From contig CM055103.1 of the NCBI GenBank assembly GCA_029204225.1, positions 27,574,315 to 27,638,314 of the forward strand: a stretch of 64,000 bases of DNA, written 5' to 3'. Origin of the DNA: Diphasiastrum complanatum. Taxonomy: Eukaryota; Streptophyta; Lycopodiopsida; Lycopodiales; Lycopodiaceae. The notes beneath the pieces were generated by a model, which saw nothing but the letters and a program-made list of their open reading frames with translations, was not told where the DNA came from and searched no databases. Below are positions 9,354-19,208 of the stretch, in pieces (within the stretch, counting starts at the first letter, position 1; every line of letters begins with the position of its first letter). A program made the position numbers and the translations under genes.

Positions 9354-10196
9354 TCATTTATGACAATGAATACAATCAATCTTTGGATTTAACCAGCACT
9401 TGTCTTCTGTATGACCTGATCTTTTGCATCTATTGCAAATCGTCCTATCACCAAAATCTTTCTGTTGTTTTCCTGATTGTCGATCATTTGTCTTGGATCC
9501 GTTTGAACGATTTCCATTCTTCTTAGACGACTCCCTCTTAGACTTAAGCTTCTTCAAAGATTTATTCTTTTGAGTAAATAGAGCATTTTCCAAATCACCA
9601 CTATTGTCATAGTGTTCGCGAGCTTCTACTTCCTCTTTGACTCCATCTATTGTCTTTTGAAGTGTCATAGTTGAATCTTTCGCCAGTAAAGTTTGAGTTG
9701 TGTGGAATGACCTGGGTAGGGCTCGAAGAAAATAGCTAAGCTGTTTTTCCTTTGAGATTGCATTTTCCGTGCTGGAATTTTGCAAAGAAATAAACAGATC
9801 CTTTATCTTTTGTACAAAAGTGGTCAGGTCTTTGTCGTCCCATTGTCGGTAAGTCAATTGGTCTTCCAAGAACATGATTTGATTACGAGATCGAGTCTTA
9901 TTCTTGGTTTGCAATTCTTTCCATAAGTCTTTCGCATTCAAAGTTGATGAAAGATCTAGCATTATGTTGTCATTCATTGAAGACGCAATAATTGTTATAG
10001 CTTTGTCATTTTGCAAACTCCATTCACGAAGTTCTTTGCCAGGAGTAATTGGCTTCTCTTCTATTGGTTCTACCCATTGCCAAAGACCTTCGCCCTTCAG
10101 TATGAGTGAAGTCTTTAACTTCCAGATCAAATAATTCGAACCTTCTGTATCCAAGATCGTACTGATCTTAGACTGAATGTTGCAGATCGAAGACAT
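9354..10196 (-). CDS. gag: Copia A gag polyprotein
   Basis: An open 280-codon frame starting 68 bases inside the primer site. It begins with the usual Copia gag block (SNYLIWKLKTSLILKGEGLW), continues through the UBN2-like helical region (FLEDQLTYRQW, LSYFLRALPRSF) and a basic Lys/Ser stretch, and ends in a CCHC knuckle, CNRCKRSGHTEDKC. It stops in the middle of a second knuckle (CIHCHK) at a TGA, one transition from CGA, so the natural polyprotein continued. Gag would form the particle and bind element RNA. It is the best preserved frame of Copia A. Confidence 0.85.
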   Translation of the reverse strand: MSSICNIQSKISTILDTEGSNYLIWKLKTSLILKGEGLWQWVEPIEEKPITPGKELREWSLQNDKAITIIASSMNDNIMLDLSSTLNAKDLWKELQTKNKTRSRNQIMFLEDQLTYRQWDDKDLTTFVQKIKDLFISLQNSSTENAISKEKQLSYFLRALPRSFHTTQTLLAKDSTMTLQKTIDGVKEEVEAREHYDNSGDLENALFTQKNKSLKKLKSKRESSKKNGNRSNGSKTNDRQSGKQQKDFGDRTICNRCKRSGHTEDKCWLNPKIDCIHCHK

Positions 10197-10263
10197 CTTC
10201 TAATTTTTTGAATAAGCTCCAGATATGGCTGTTGATGGATGTGAGAGATGACGCTGTGAGGTC

Positions 10264-10275
10264 GCTCTGATACCA
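10264..10275 (-). other. Primer binding site, initiator-Met type (Copia A)
   Basis: TGGTATCAGAGC on the minus strand, the standard plant Copia primer site, adjacent to the 5' LTR. Confidence 0.85.
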
Positions 10276-10277
10276 CG

Positions 10278-10514
10278 GTAGGGAAAATACTAAGAATTCT
10301 CCTTTAGAGAACACGATGAAAGTTTGAATAAATCAAACTAATATTAGTGTCTTCAATCAGGTCTGATTCTGGTCTATGTACTAATAGAGCAATTTTTACC
10401 TTGATTGAATAAAACATGCAGATTTAAGAGATATATTGTGTGAGTATTATAGACAATTTTAGACAATCTAAACAATTGATAAAATCCTTTGTTGAGAAAC
10501 TTTGATCAAAGTTT
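10278..10514 (-). mobile_element. 5' LTR of Copia A, truncated
   Basis: Matches 1890-2125 of the other LTR with scattered differences, then stops at GATCA. The remaining 520 bases of the LTR are absent. Its inner end reads GG where TG is expected, a point change. What replaced the outer part is the unassigned DNA to the right. Confidence 0.8.
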
Positions 10515-10547
10515 CAAGTTGTGAGGCACTATCTCCGACCAATTCAT

Positions 10548-10961
10548 CTAAAAAGATGAGAGGATGTGGCGAAGGAGGCGAATAAGGTAAAACAGGAGTG
10601 GGTTAAGTAGAAAGAAGGTTGTTTTCTTTTTCAAGGCAGGAAAAAACTTTTCTAATATGAGAATATAAAATCTCTCTTCCCTCTCATATTTCTCAACAAG
10701 CCCAGCCAAGTCAGCAGCAAAGTTTTCAATGATACCCAGGGGATCGATCTTGCTTTTACCATATTCCATGTACATATTAACCCAATGTAGTGTATCCAAA
10801 AGGTCAGTAATGCAGAGCACCTTATCTTTAGGTCCAACAGCATTACAGGTAGCACAATCCGTTTCAGTAATATAACTATGCAACATGACAACTCTTTTTA
10901 TGCAAATAATCAAAGTTTGAATGAATAGATTAGGGGGAGGAAGGGACTCCCCATAACCCAA
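10548..10961 (-). other. Unrecognised open frame, possible host exon
   Basis: A 137-codon minus frame. The part with natural composition is 10660-10890 (ATCNAVGPKDKVLCITDL, LHWVNMYMEYG, NFAADLAGLVEKY); the tail becomes hydrophobic and low quality. An acceptor-like TTGCATAG precedes TTATATTACTG on the minus strand. I do not recognise the product. It could be one exon of a gene that also includes the 13.1-14.0 kb frames on the same strand, or a chance frame. Confidence 0.35.
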
Positions 10962-11557
10962 GCCTACAGCGTCCCAATACCATCCCGAGGACTAAACATA
11001 GCAAAAAAGACTATGTTAGCTTATAAACCCAAGTAAGGTAAAGGTTTTGATACTATCCCAAACAAAGGATAGTCGGATTTACACCTCAAGGATGCATGGA
11101 AAGAGATTAACAAATCAAAGCTCCTCTTGACAAGTCAAGACCAAAACCTTTTAAAACCCTTTATTCATAAACCAACAAGGAAAAACATGGCTGAAAAGCA
11201 TACAGTACTAGAAAGCACCGTAAAGCAAAACATATTTCAAGACATCTAGCTGGTACATGCCACCATCCCACCACACAAAACCGCGCAAGTTAGCATAGTG
11301 AGGAAGACAGGTGTCTATGCTGAATGCCAGTTGTTATCCATGTACAAAATAAGTTTACTTAGCTAATCAGCATGTAGTAAAGATGAAATTTCATAGTCCA
11401 GTGTTCTCTTATTGAGAATTATTTATAGCGATAGGCCAAACCATATCTTTACCGTATCAACACGAGTGCCATGTTGATCAATGTAATGGTTCTAGTCCTT
11501 ATCCTTTTAATTTAATAAATAGAATATGCATGTGAAAACAAGTTGTACGAGGTATGT
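10962..11557. other. Intergenic, nothing recognised
   Basis: AT-rich single-copy-looking DNA with no open frame, LTR end or repeat identifiable by eye. Confidence 0.6.
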
Positions 11558-12352
11558 AGACAATTGCAAACAAGTAAGTAGCTTGGATCGATTCATGAAG
11601 TGTGGGGCAAATCCATGCCAAACCAGCATTCCTACCTGTAAACAGGTAATGTACGGTTCTCGTAACTTCTTGAGAAAATGCATGCTATACAAGAGTTCGT
11701 AAGCTAACATACCGTTATATTATATTTGAATCATGATCGTGACTTATCAAACACGATAACCGTATGCATACAAAAAAGAGTCTGTAACCACGCATTCATG
11801 GAATAAATGAGGGTTATCATTTTACTTATGATGATGGGCAATGATTCTGCATGTTGTGGTCCTGCTTGCTAGAGAAAGAAATATGTAAGAAAATGGTGTA
11901 AGAATCATCCCGCTCGTACAATGAATGATAATCTCTTACGCTGCCGACATACACTTTTGAAGTATTATTACAATAACCACCGAGATATGTGAGAAGCACC
12001 AACCTGAATGGTAGATGCTACCGACTCTTGTGAAGTGGTCATGTTTGCTTTTGAACATTAAAAATCCGTATCCAGCTCTATCTACAACATTACATAGTCA
12101 TACGCATGACAGACATGTTATTGTTATAATCTGTAACTTCTGAAAACCCATTATCAAAGCTTTCGTAGAGGTGTTTTAAAGTATAGCTCTTGCATAGCTT
12201 TGAGAACAAAGACTAGGAGCAGTGTACATACCTTCTCTTGTTGGGTATTGGAAACCAAATGGTATGAATCTAATATTCGTGCTACATCGTTGCTATACTG
12301 TGAAAGACAGAGATGATAGCAAGCAATTTCAAAGAACATATGTTTTAAGAGA
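11558..12352. repeat. Duplicated unit, copy 2 (uninterrupted)
   Basis: The partner of 1121-1889, starting AGACAATTGCAAACAAG and ending near TTTTAAGAG. It continues on both sides into sequence that copy 1 lacks because copy 1 was entered by element P (left) and Copia A (right). It gives the pre-insertion state of both junctions. Small indels separate the copies. Function unknown. Confidence 0.8.
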
Positions 12353-13148
12353 GCTCGTTATGATAAAAGATATCATTCTTTCAAGAAGCAATATGTAGCC
12401 CATCGATGGACAACATATAAGAAAGTGCTTTGGTATCTCATCGCTGGACAGCGAGGATGGATCTCATCACATTGATTCATCATATCATTCATTATGCAAA
12501 GTGGCATGTGAGTTCAATGTTAGGAAAGCATCGATGTGCTTCCATGCAAGTGTTCAGATGTACATATCAGTATTATGTGCCTCACAAGACTACAAGTAAA
12601 GTGTGTGCTTCATAAAGCAGTATGCAAACAAGAAATATACTTGCTTCTAGCCAGCAATGGCTTTCCTAATCACATGTGACTAGACATAGTATGTTCATAC
12701 TAGTTCCATTATGAGCAGAAATGGACAACGGGCAGATGTACATGCTTCATCTAAGCCAACAACCAAATGCAATAATAGAATCGCGATGCAGTAGGCTGCG
12801 CTACAGCGCCTACTAGAGAGGTGCAATTTGCATTGACATATGTTTGCTTAAAGAAATCCCATAGCAAGAATAGATAGGTGTAGAATGCACTTACCGTTGA
12901 TAATGTGGATCACTCTCCGATCGTAGGAGAATGGGTGCTACAAATCCAGATCTATATTGCCAAGAGGAGAAGGAGAAAGGAGATAGAAGAGAGAGAGCGT
13001 GGGAAGGGAAGAGTAAGCATGCCACCTTCTCTATAAGTGATCCCACTTGTGGAGGAAGCAGTCAATAGTAGTCGTAGGATGAAGCACAAGGGATCTTAAC
13101 CATTGAAGTTGCAATAAATGGTTTAAACATTTTCCACCAAAAAAACCT
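12353..13148. other. Intergenic, nothing recognised
   Basis: No supported gene. There are short purine-rich runs around 12960-13010 and stops in all frames. Confidence 0.55.
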
Positions 13149-14047
13149 TTAGGGGGTCATATATACCTTACAAAGCTTATGATTCCAAGTAGCATAAAAT
13201 ACACATTTTTCATCATCTGCTGCACCCAGATCCGGATGATCTATATTATGACCTCCTACTGAAGAAGAGTCATCTGTGAAATGCATTAAGGATGGATGAG
13301 GGAAGCCCATCTGAGACTGAAATGCCATGAATGCTTTTTTAGATGGCATGCTTCCTCCATGCTCAGCAAAATATGACAATGCTTTTGTCAGACATTCTTC
13401 CCCTGTCAGAAGTTCTTCCTCATCATCGCAATCCATTCTCAACACCAAGTATTCAATCTCAAAATCAATAATATCAGAGAACTCAAAAATTGTGCTTGAT
13501 AATAAACAAAGCACCTCGTCCTCACGATAGTTAAAAAAAACTACCGTAATCTACGCAATAGTAATACATACATCCTTGTTAATATATTAAACTGACAAAT
13601 CAAAAAAAAAATTAGTTTCAACATTAGAAAATGTTTCATCAACAATAAAGCTCAAGCCAATGAAAGAATCCCTAGGCATTTGAGTATCAACATCAAAAAA
13701 ATCACTATCCTTATCAAATGTCTCAATAAGGAAGTGACTAATATCTTTCAAGGATGATGTAACTAAGGATGACACCATCTGAGGATTAGAAGCTGCAGCT
13801 TTTTCATCGTCCAGGATTTGAACTAGCAAAACTAGTATAAATCTAGTCTAGTATTCAACAACAAATCAACATTTGCTCTTGTAGACATTGCACGTAGTAG
13901 AGCTTCTGAATTGCTCAAATAATCTAGTATACATCTTGTCCAATCTTTGCCTGAACTACGGAGAAAAATGGACAAGGTCAGTAAATGCATAAAAGAGAGA
14001 GGACTTATGGAGATCACAAGGATACTGACTATATCTCTGAATCTCAC
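13149..14047 (-). other. Cluster of unrecognised candidate host exons
   Basis: Three minus-strand open segments with non-transposon composition: 13832-14047 (GKDWTRCILDYLSNSEALL, NVDLLLNTRLDLY), 13600-13829 (VQILDDEKAAASNPQMVSSL, FFDVDTQMPRDSFIG) and 13149-13526 (YLVLRMDCDDEEELL, KALSYFAEHGGSMPSKKAF). The third is preceded on the minus strand by TTTTTTTTAACTATCGTGAG, a good acceptor. Their order and shared strand suggest exons of one gene, perhaps helical-repeat in nature, but the first two need a frame change to join. I cannot name a family. It may be a degraded gene. Confidence 0.45.
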
Positions 14048-14460
14048 ATAGGGGTCATAAAATACATCGGCATTATGTTGAGCAGTCCGGAAGACATGTA
14101 GAAAAGGCTGAAAGAGGGATTTAAAATAGATAAGCTCATCGTTATTCCAACCTCAGTCAGAAATGTACTTAGAGTGCTGTCACGATTAGCTTTGGTCGAA
14201 GAGACCATCTCTGGCAAATATCGATTCTACACGCGTGATTAACAAAACCAAAAAAATTCCTTGTTCAGAATGTGCACATGAGCGATATGTACGAACTCAA
14301 ATTGTGGGATATCGCACTTGTGCGCACGTAGATGACTAGCTAATGGAGAATGCACAAATAGTGAGCACAAGAGCGATATGGGCAAGAATTGAGAAAAAAA
14401 AAACAAAAAAAATTGGGGTGCGTGCCTTATATACTTTTTGTCAGACGTGCAAGTCAACAG
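14048..14460. other. Intergenic, nothing recognised
   Basis: No supported coding or repeat. A poly-A run (14395-14410) is followed by the CACGTG-rich stretch described separately. Confidence 0.55.
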
Positions 14461-14465
14461 TCAAT

Positions 14466-14635
14466 GGGACACGTGTCCCCAACTTACTCGTTCGTATTTT
14501 TAAGCACGTGCAATCTGTCATCTTGACACGTGTCAAAATCTCATTACCTCATCATACATTGGCATGTGGCCATATTTTATTAGGCCGTATAGAGAGACAT
14601 GTGTGACCGTACGGCCGGTCCTATGTTCACACGTG
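14466..14635. promoter_or_regulatory. Cluster of four CACGTG palindromes (G-box cores)
   Basis: CACGTG occurs at 14470-14475, 14505-14510, 14527-14532 and 14630-14635. The first sits in the perfect 14-base palindrome GGGACACGTGTCCC and the third in TTGACACGTGTCAA. CACGTG is the core bound by plant bZIP and bHLH factors. The cluster lies 250-420 bases upstream of the ATG of the CENH3-like fragment at 14885, so it could be that gene's promoter, but no TATA box or start site is evident. Confidence 0.45.
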
Positions 14636-14884
14636 CGACTCGCAAGGTAAAGGGTTTTGCCCCCGAGGCATTGTTGTTCACTTTTTTTTTTTGCATTTGC
14701 TCTCCAGATATCACTCTTGTACCCGACGCTCGTCCTACCCCCTTCAATCCCTAGTACATTGTATCACACAAAAGCGAAATACCATACAAATCTGTACATA
14801 TTGCTTCTCTGCGACCCGTCTTAGACTCTTTCGCTCACCTATCTCTTCATGCGCACAGGTCCAATATCCTGAGGGCCTACCTCA

Positions 14885-15108
14885 ATGGAAAGGATGAAGC
14901 AGACTAGGAGAGATTTTTCTCTTCAGGTTCTACCTCAGGGCCTCTCACAACCTTGAATCCTCCAAGTCAAACAAGAAGGCGTAACTGCAGCAGGTGGTTG
15001 TTTGAGATTCGCAAATACCAAAGGTCAACCAATCTACTAATCCCCAGAGCACCCTTCTACTGTAATGTTCTCCAGATCACTAGGAATGATCTTGGCAATT
15101 TTATTAGG
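14885..15108 (+). pseudogene. CENH3-like histone H3 variant, N-terminal fragment
   Basis: An ATG at 14885 opens MERMKQTRRD, close to the start of histone H3 tails (MARTKQTARK). After one frame change a frame open from 14908 gives a Ser/Thr/Pro-rich tail, a basic RRR, then FEIRKYQRSTNLLIPRAPFY and ITRNDLGNFIRF. This matches the alpha-N helix, alpha-1 and loop 1 of H3. The TNLLIP segment and a loop 1 one residue longer than in canonical H3 (ITRNDLGNFIRF versus IAQDFKTDLRF) favour the centromeric variant CENH3. Homology stops at a good donor-like AG/GTTTGT near 15105, and the rest of the histone fold is not found downstream. So it is a first exon or a truncated copy. Confidence 0.65.
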
Positions 15109-16009
15109 TTTGTTGGAAGGGAAGAAAACGATGGATGGAATGGAACGCTTAGAACAGAGCATTCTGATACCATCTATTGCAAATTGAAATGAGAGAAAAG
15201 GGAAATAGTGCAAAATAGCTCCCGAATCGATGTAGGACCATTAAAATAATTGTGTGTTCTGATACTAGTCTGAACACATCCTTCGAATAGTGTGGGAGTT
15301 ATTGTCAGTCAGTTTGGAAGAAAAGGTTCAATACGGAAAAATGGTGCAGAATGATTGTGCTTGTTCCTCAAGTGTCAAGGACGGCCATTATCTGATCAGA
15401 TTCTTAGGAGTCGGAGACATCCGTGATCTATCAAACTGAGTGATTGAGCGAAACAAGCAAATAGGATGATGTAATCAAATCACAACACACACACACATCT
15501 ACCTTAAACACAGATGATGATGAAGTGTTGCTTGTATATTAGGTTCAATGCTTGTCAATGGAGCAAGAGCAAAAATATAGGTTACAATCTTAAATGGGCT
15601 TAAAACTAAGAATGCAAATCTTGAGCTCTCTTGCCTCATCGCTCAATGAGAGCTTGAGATGTATGTATACACATCGTTCTTGTTTTTTACAAGAATCGTT
15701 TTACCTAATTCATATTTACAAGACTATTTTAGTTATAAGTGTGTACTTGGTCGTGAAATAGTGTACAACGACATCTGTATAAACGTACATCACTCATATT
15801 TGAACTCTGCTTCAGGAGAATGAAAGAACGGTGCTTATCGCAACTGTATGTAGACCACAATCGTTGTTGATGCGGCACCCCAATGATTGTTGGCGTCATG
15901 AGCCTCAACCGCAGGTGGAGCATAAAGACTATCGCAAGTTGTCATAGTTGCATACAGATCACAATTGTCGTTTGTGCAATGCTGGGGCATTTCCTTTGTG
16001 AGAGAGAAC
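15109..16009. other. No gene recognised; short CA tract
   Basis: No continuation of the histone fold is seen. A short (CA)n run occurs at 15482-15497. Scattered frames under 65 codons show no family signature. Confidence 0.5.
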
Positions 16010-16380
16010 CGCATGCAAACCGCACGCGTTGTCCTGTGGTGCCTTGGCGATTCCTGATGGTAGCTTGGGCAGTTTAGCTAGGCGGTGCCTTGGCAGCCTT
16101 GCGGAGCCTTAGTGGCACCTCGACAGTTCCTGACAATAGCTTGCGGTGTGTGGGGCGGTGCCTTGGTGGTTTGTTAACTTCGTGGCACTGACTGCAACTC
16201 ATGTTCTTGCGGTGCCTGGGCGGTTTGTTCCCTTCGCATGTAGACCACAGTTGTTGCCTTTGGCGGTGGTCTAGCGGTTCATTGCCTTTGCACATAGACC
16301 ATAGTTGTTGCCCTTTGCAGTAGTTTGGCAATCCATTTCCTTCGCATTGTGACCGCATATAGACCGCATATGAATCAAAG
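16010..16380. repeat. Degenerate minisatellite, about 56-base period
   Basis: Related units such as GTAGACCACAGTTGTTGCC, ATAGACCATAGTTGTTGCC and GTGACCGCATATAG recur about every 56 bases at 16235, 16291 and 16346. A second word, GCGGTGCCTTGGCGG-like, repeats in 16020-16230. The open minus frame across it is a by-product of the periodicity. Confidence 0.6.
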
Positions 16381-16559
16381 AAAGGTTCATTTCAGGTATT
16401 TTCTGGTTGAGGCATTTCCTCCCCAATCTGAGTCTGAGTAGTCTTGAAGAATCAGTGGACTGATAGCATTTCCATCATAACATAAAATGTGATCTAAACT
16501 TCCCTAAATATACTTTATCATTCTCTTAAATGCTTTCCAATGCAAGATCCTAGGATTAG

Positions 16560-17519
16560 ACATGTATTAACTTAATGTGCTGATAGTGTATGCCAAATCT
16601 GGTCTGGTGCAAAACATTGCATATATTAAAGATCCTATAAGTGAATGATAAGGGTACTTCACTAAGTCGAGTGCTTCACTTTTGGTATCAACGCAAGAAG
16701 GTTTGGTTAATATCATGCTTGGATCCATAGGTGTATCAATCGGCTTGCAATCAGACATATGAAATTTCTCTAAGACATTCTCTAGATATTTCTGTTGGCT
16801 AAGATAGACTTTCTTATGTAATCTATCTCTAGTGATGTGTATTCCCAATAACGAATGAACAGTGCCTAGATCAATAGTGTCAAATTCTTTTTTTTACAGA
16901 TCACTCTTAGTAGTGTGTAATAAGGAAGTGTCGTTACACAAAATGAATGCATCATCTTCGTAAAGAGTATGTGAACTGAATGGACACCTATGTACTTGGA
17001 ATAAACATTACAATCAGCAAAATTGTTCACAAAATCTAATTAAGTGAGATAAGCATTGATTCTTTCGAACCAAGCTCTTGCAGCTTGTTTCAAGCCATAG
17101 ATTGCTTTGTGCAGCTTGTGCTCTTGGCCTTTGACTTTGAATCCTTCCGGTTGGAAGATGTACAACTCCTCTTCGACGCAGCCATTGAGAAAGGCTGTCT
17201 TCACATCCATTTGATGTATTTCGAGGTCTTATGCCACTACTAATGCAATGAGAGTCCTGATTGACTGCATTTTGACAACGAGAATACAACATCATCTACA
17301 AATGGTTGTTTGAAGTCATAGAATGTATCTTCCTTAAAGATTACATCTCTAGAGACAAATGCTACATTGGTGGATGGATCATAAACTTTATAAGCTTTAT
17401 GTTCATCGGGATAGCCAATGAAAATACATTTATGTAGGGACATAGCTCTTTCATAGTAGTAGCCCTCCCGCCTATCAACAAGGGTTAGAGCACTGGATAG
17501 GTACCTAACTATGTAAAGA
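16560..17519 (-). pseudogene. Copia E reverse transcriptase and integrase tail (left part)
   Basis: Minus frames read, right to left: an integrase C-terminal block (KCIFIGYPDEHKAYKVYDPS, FVSRDVIF), then reverse transcriptase MDVKTAFLNGCVEEELYI, HKAIYGLKQAARAWFERI, an active-site region reading LYEDD where YVDD is expected, LLGIHITRDRLHKKVYLSQ and CTRPDLAYTISTLS. Several shifts and stops separate these. RNase H and the 3' LTR are missing beyond 16560. The fragment is the left half of an element split by Gypsy C; the right half is at 28286-28865. Confidence 0.8.
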
Positions 17520-18252
17520 TGCAACTTTTAGATACTTCTCTACTTTTACACTTATTCTATTACCCTTAACACTACCCACCGCTAGCTCTACTCTGCTAAA
17601 CTAACATTTCACATAGTTTGAGTGAAGGGAAAGAGAAGAGTAGAAGAGAGAGAGAGAGGGAAAGAGAGAAAGAGAGAGAGAATTGAGATGGAGGTTAGCT
17701 CAAAAGCTCAATATCATTGCTTATGGTGAAACATTAACTAGCATAAACTAAAAACATAGCAAATGGGAAATAACACACAAATCACCACAAAATCATAAGC
17801 AAAGAGTGATTAGCAATTGAGGATGCTTGAGCTCTCAAAATGATAGTCTCCTCCCCTCTATTGAGCATGAAAAATAGAGTACAAATGGTGTCTTTTTATA
17901 AATGGGGAAGGCCCTTGCCCCAAAATCCTATTGGCTAATATGTACATTGATCCTATCCATTCATCTTGGACCCAACTTAATCAAGGGTCCACAAAAAGTA
18001 CATTAGAAATCACAAGATTCATGTGAGTCCAAAATTGGACACAACTTAAAAAGGTTTTAATACTAAGTTCTAACTTGACTTTAGGCCTCAAGTTTTATTT
18101 TAATTACAAAAGAGCCCAACTCTATTATTTCTATTTACATTTAATTTGCATGCTCATTGGGCCATGGGCTTATACACGTAGGAAGCCATGCCCTCGCAAC
18201 ATATATTCACCAACTTTATTTATTTGCTCTATGTTGGAAATACCGCCAATAG
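17520..18252 (-). mobile_element. 3' LTR of Gypsy C
   Basis: About 733 bases. On the minus strand it should start TGTTGG as in the other copy (first base here changed) and ends ...GTATCTAAAAGTTGCA. It contains a GA-rich patch (17640-17690) and the GCTCATTGGGCC..GGGCTTATACACG segment shared with element K's LTR. Its edge with Copia E is at 17520. Confidence 0.8.
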
Positions 18253-18289
18253 GACCCATGGCCTGAAGTAGTGTTGGTCCATCGGCACT

Positions 18290-19205
18290 CTGTCAGTTCA
18301 GTACAATGGTTGCTTGACCCGCCTCTGGTGGATCAGGTAACCAATTATGTGTTCCATAAAATTTATTTTGGCGATATTTTTCAAGTCCTTATTAGTGTGA
18401 AAGGACTTGTCGACGCCGATTATCCATCATTGGTCGACCCATGCTTGAAAGCGGCCCGTCCAAGCATCGCCAAGGAGTGCAGCTCAGTAATAAACCGGAG
18501 CTATTGGCAGCTGATCTTCCACTTTTTCCAATGCGAATGTTGTATTTGGGTCAAAGAATATTGGTGGAAGAAATTTGTCCCACTTGGTCTCGATTCCCAT
18601 GAGATACTCCGAGTCTCGGACGTAAGTTGCTGTCTCGTGGACTGTTGGGTCAGGACAGTTGAAATACTTAGTTGAGAATTGGGTGAGAGCCCTTCGGGTG
18701 TCTACATCTGTATTCCAGCCATGCTCTGATGGAATTCTCGGCCAATTCAATATTGAGGGTGATCTTGTTCAGTGGAGTGCCACATTTCGCCCATTTGGTT
18801 CTGCGTGTGCATGGCAGGACATGCACATTCACTCGAAGTTGTTGGAGACTCATCACATATGCCCTGATGGCCGCAAGGTCACGCTCAAATGGCTGTTGGC
18901 GCCATCTGGTTGTGGGTGGAGGGCGGGGAGTGCTTGCAGCTCGTTTTCCTAGATTGTCCGTGCTGAGAATGAAATTTGCCAACTGCCTCTTGAAGACTCA
19001 TGGGGATATTTAGATAGGAACTCGTAAAATCTTTTCCTCCATGGACTTTGGGCGTCAGAAGATGCGGCTGGCATATATGGACCACGAGCCTCTAGATGTG
19101 GAGGCTTGACCCTCCCTCTGGCTTTGACTCGGACCCGTCTCTTGGCTCTAATCTTCTGCGCCTTGTGTATCTGCTGGCCCTTAGTCTTGTGCGCCTGACC
19201 CCTGA
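18290..19205 (-). pseudogene. Accessory ORF of Gypsy C, degraded
   Basis: Minus frames reproduce the B accessory protein in order: YPHESSRGSW, FERDLAAIRAYVMSLQQLRV, KITLNIE, CPDPTVHETATYVRD, TKWDKFLPPIFFDPN and VEDQLPIAPVYY, then GRFQAWVDQ and NFMEHIIGYL near the end. At least two frameshifts and three stops break it. It ends just before the 3' LTR, the same place as in fragment B. Conservation between two diverged elements indicates a once-functional product of unknown role. Its upstream end meets the solo LTR at about 19209. Confidence 0.65.
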
Positions 19206-19208
19206 TCC

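Larger units (their letters stand above)
1890..10514 (-). mobile_element. Copia A, nested and defective
   Basis: A Ty1/Copia element read right to left: partial 5' LTR (10278-10514), initiator-Met primer site (10264-10275), gag (9354-10196), protease and integrase remnants (7782-9350), a scrap of reverse transcriptase (5400-5513), RNase H (2592-3283), polypurine tract and 3' LTR (1890-2646). Two insertions sit in it, Gypsy fragment B and Copia J, and most of the reverse transcriptase core is missing at the right edge of J. Gag is the only long open frame left, so the element cannot be autonomous. Its right LTR stops after about 240 bases, leaving no matching target duplication. Confidence 0.85.

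Noticed and set aside
16074-16358. 94-codon minus frame with Cys/His-rich repeats resembling zinc fingers
   Set aside because: The Cys and His spacing follows a 56-base DNA minisatellite and no finger consensus is kept.
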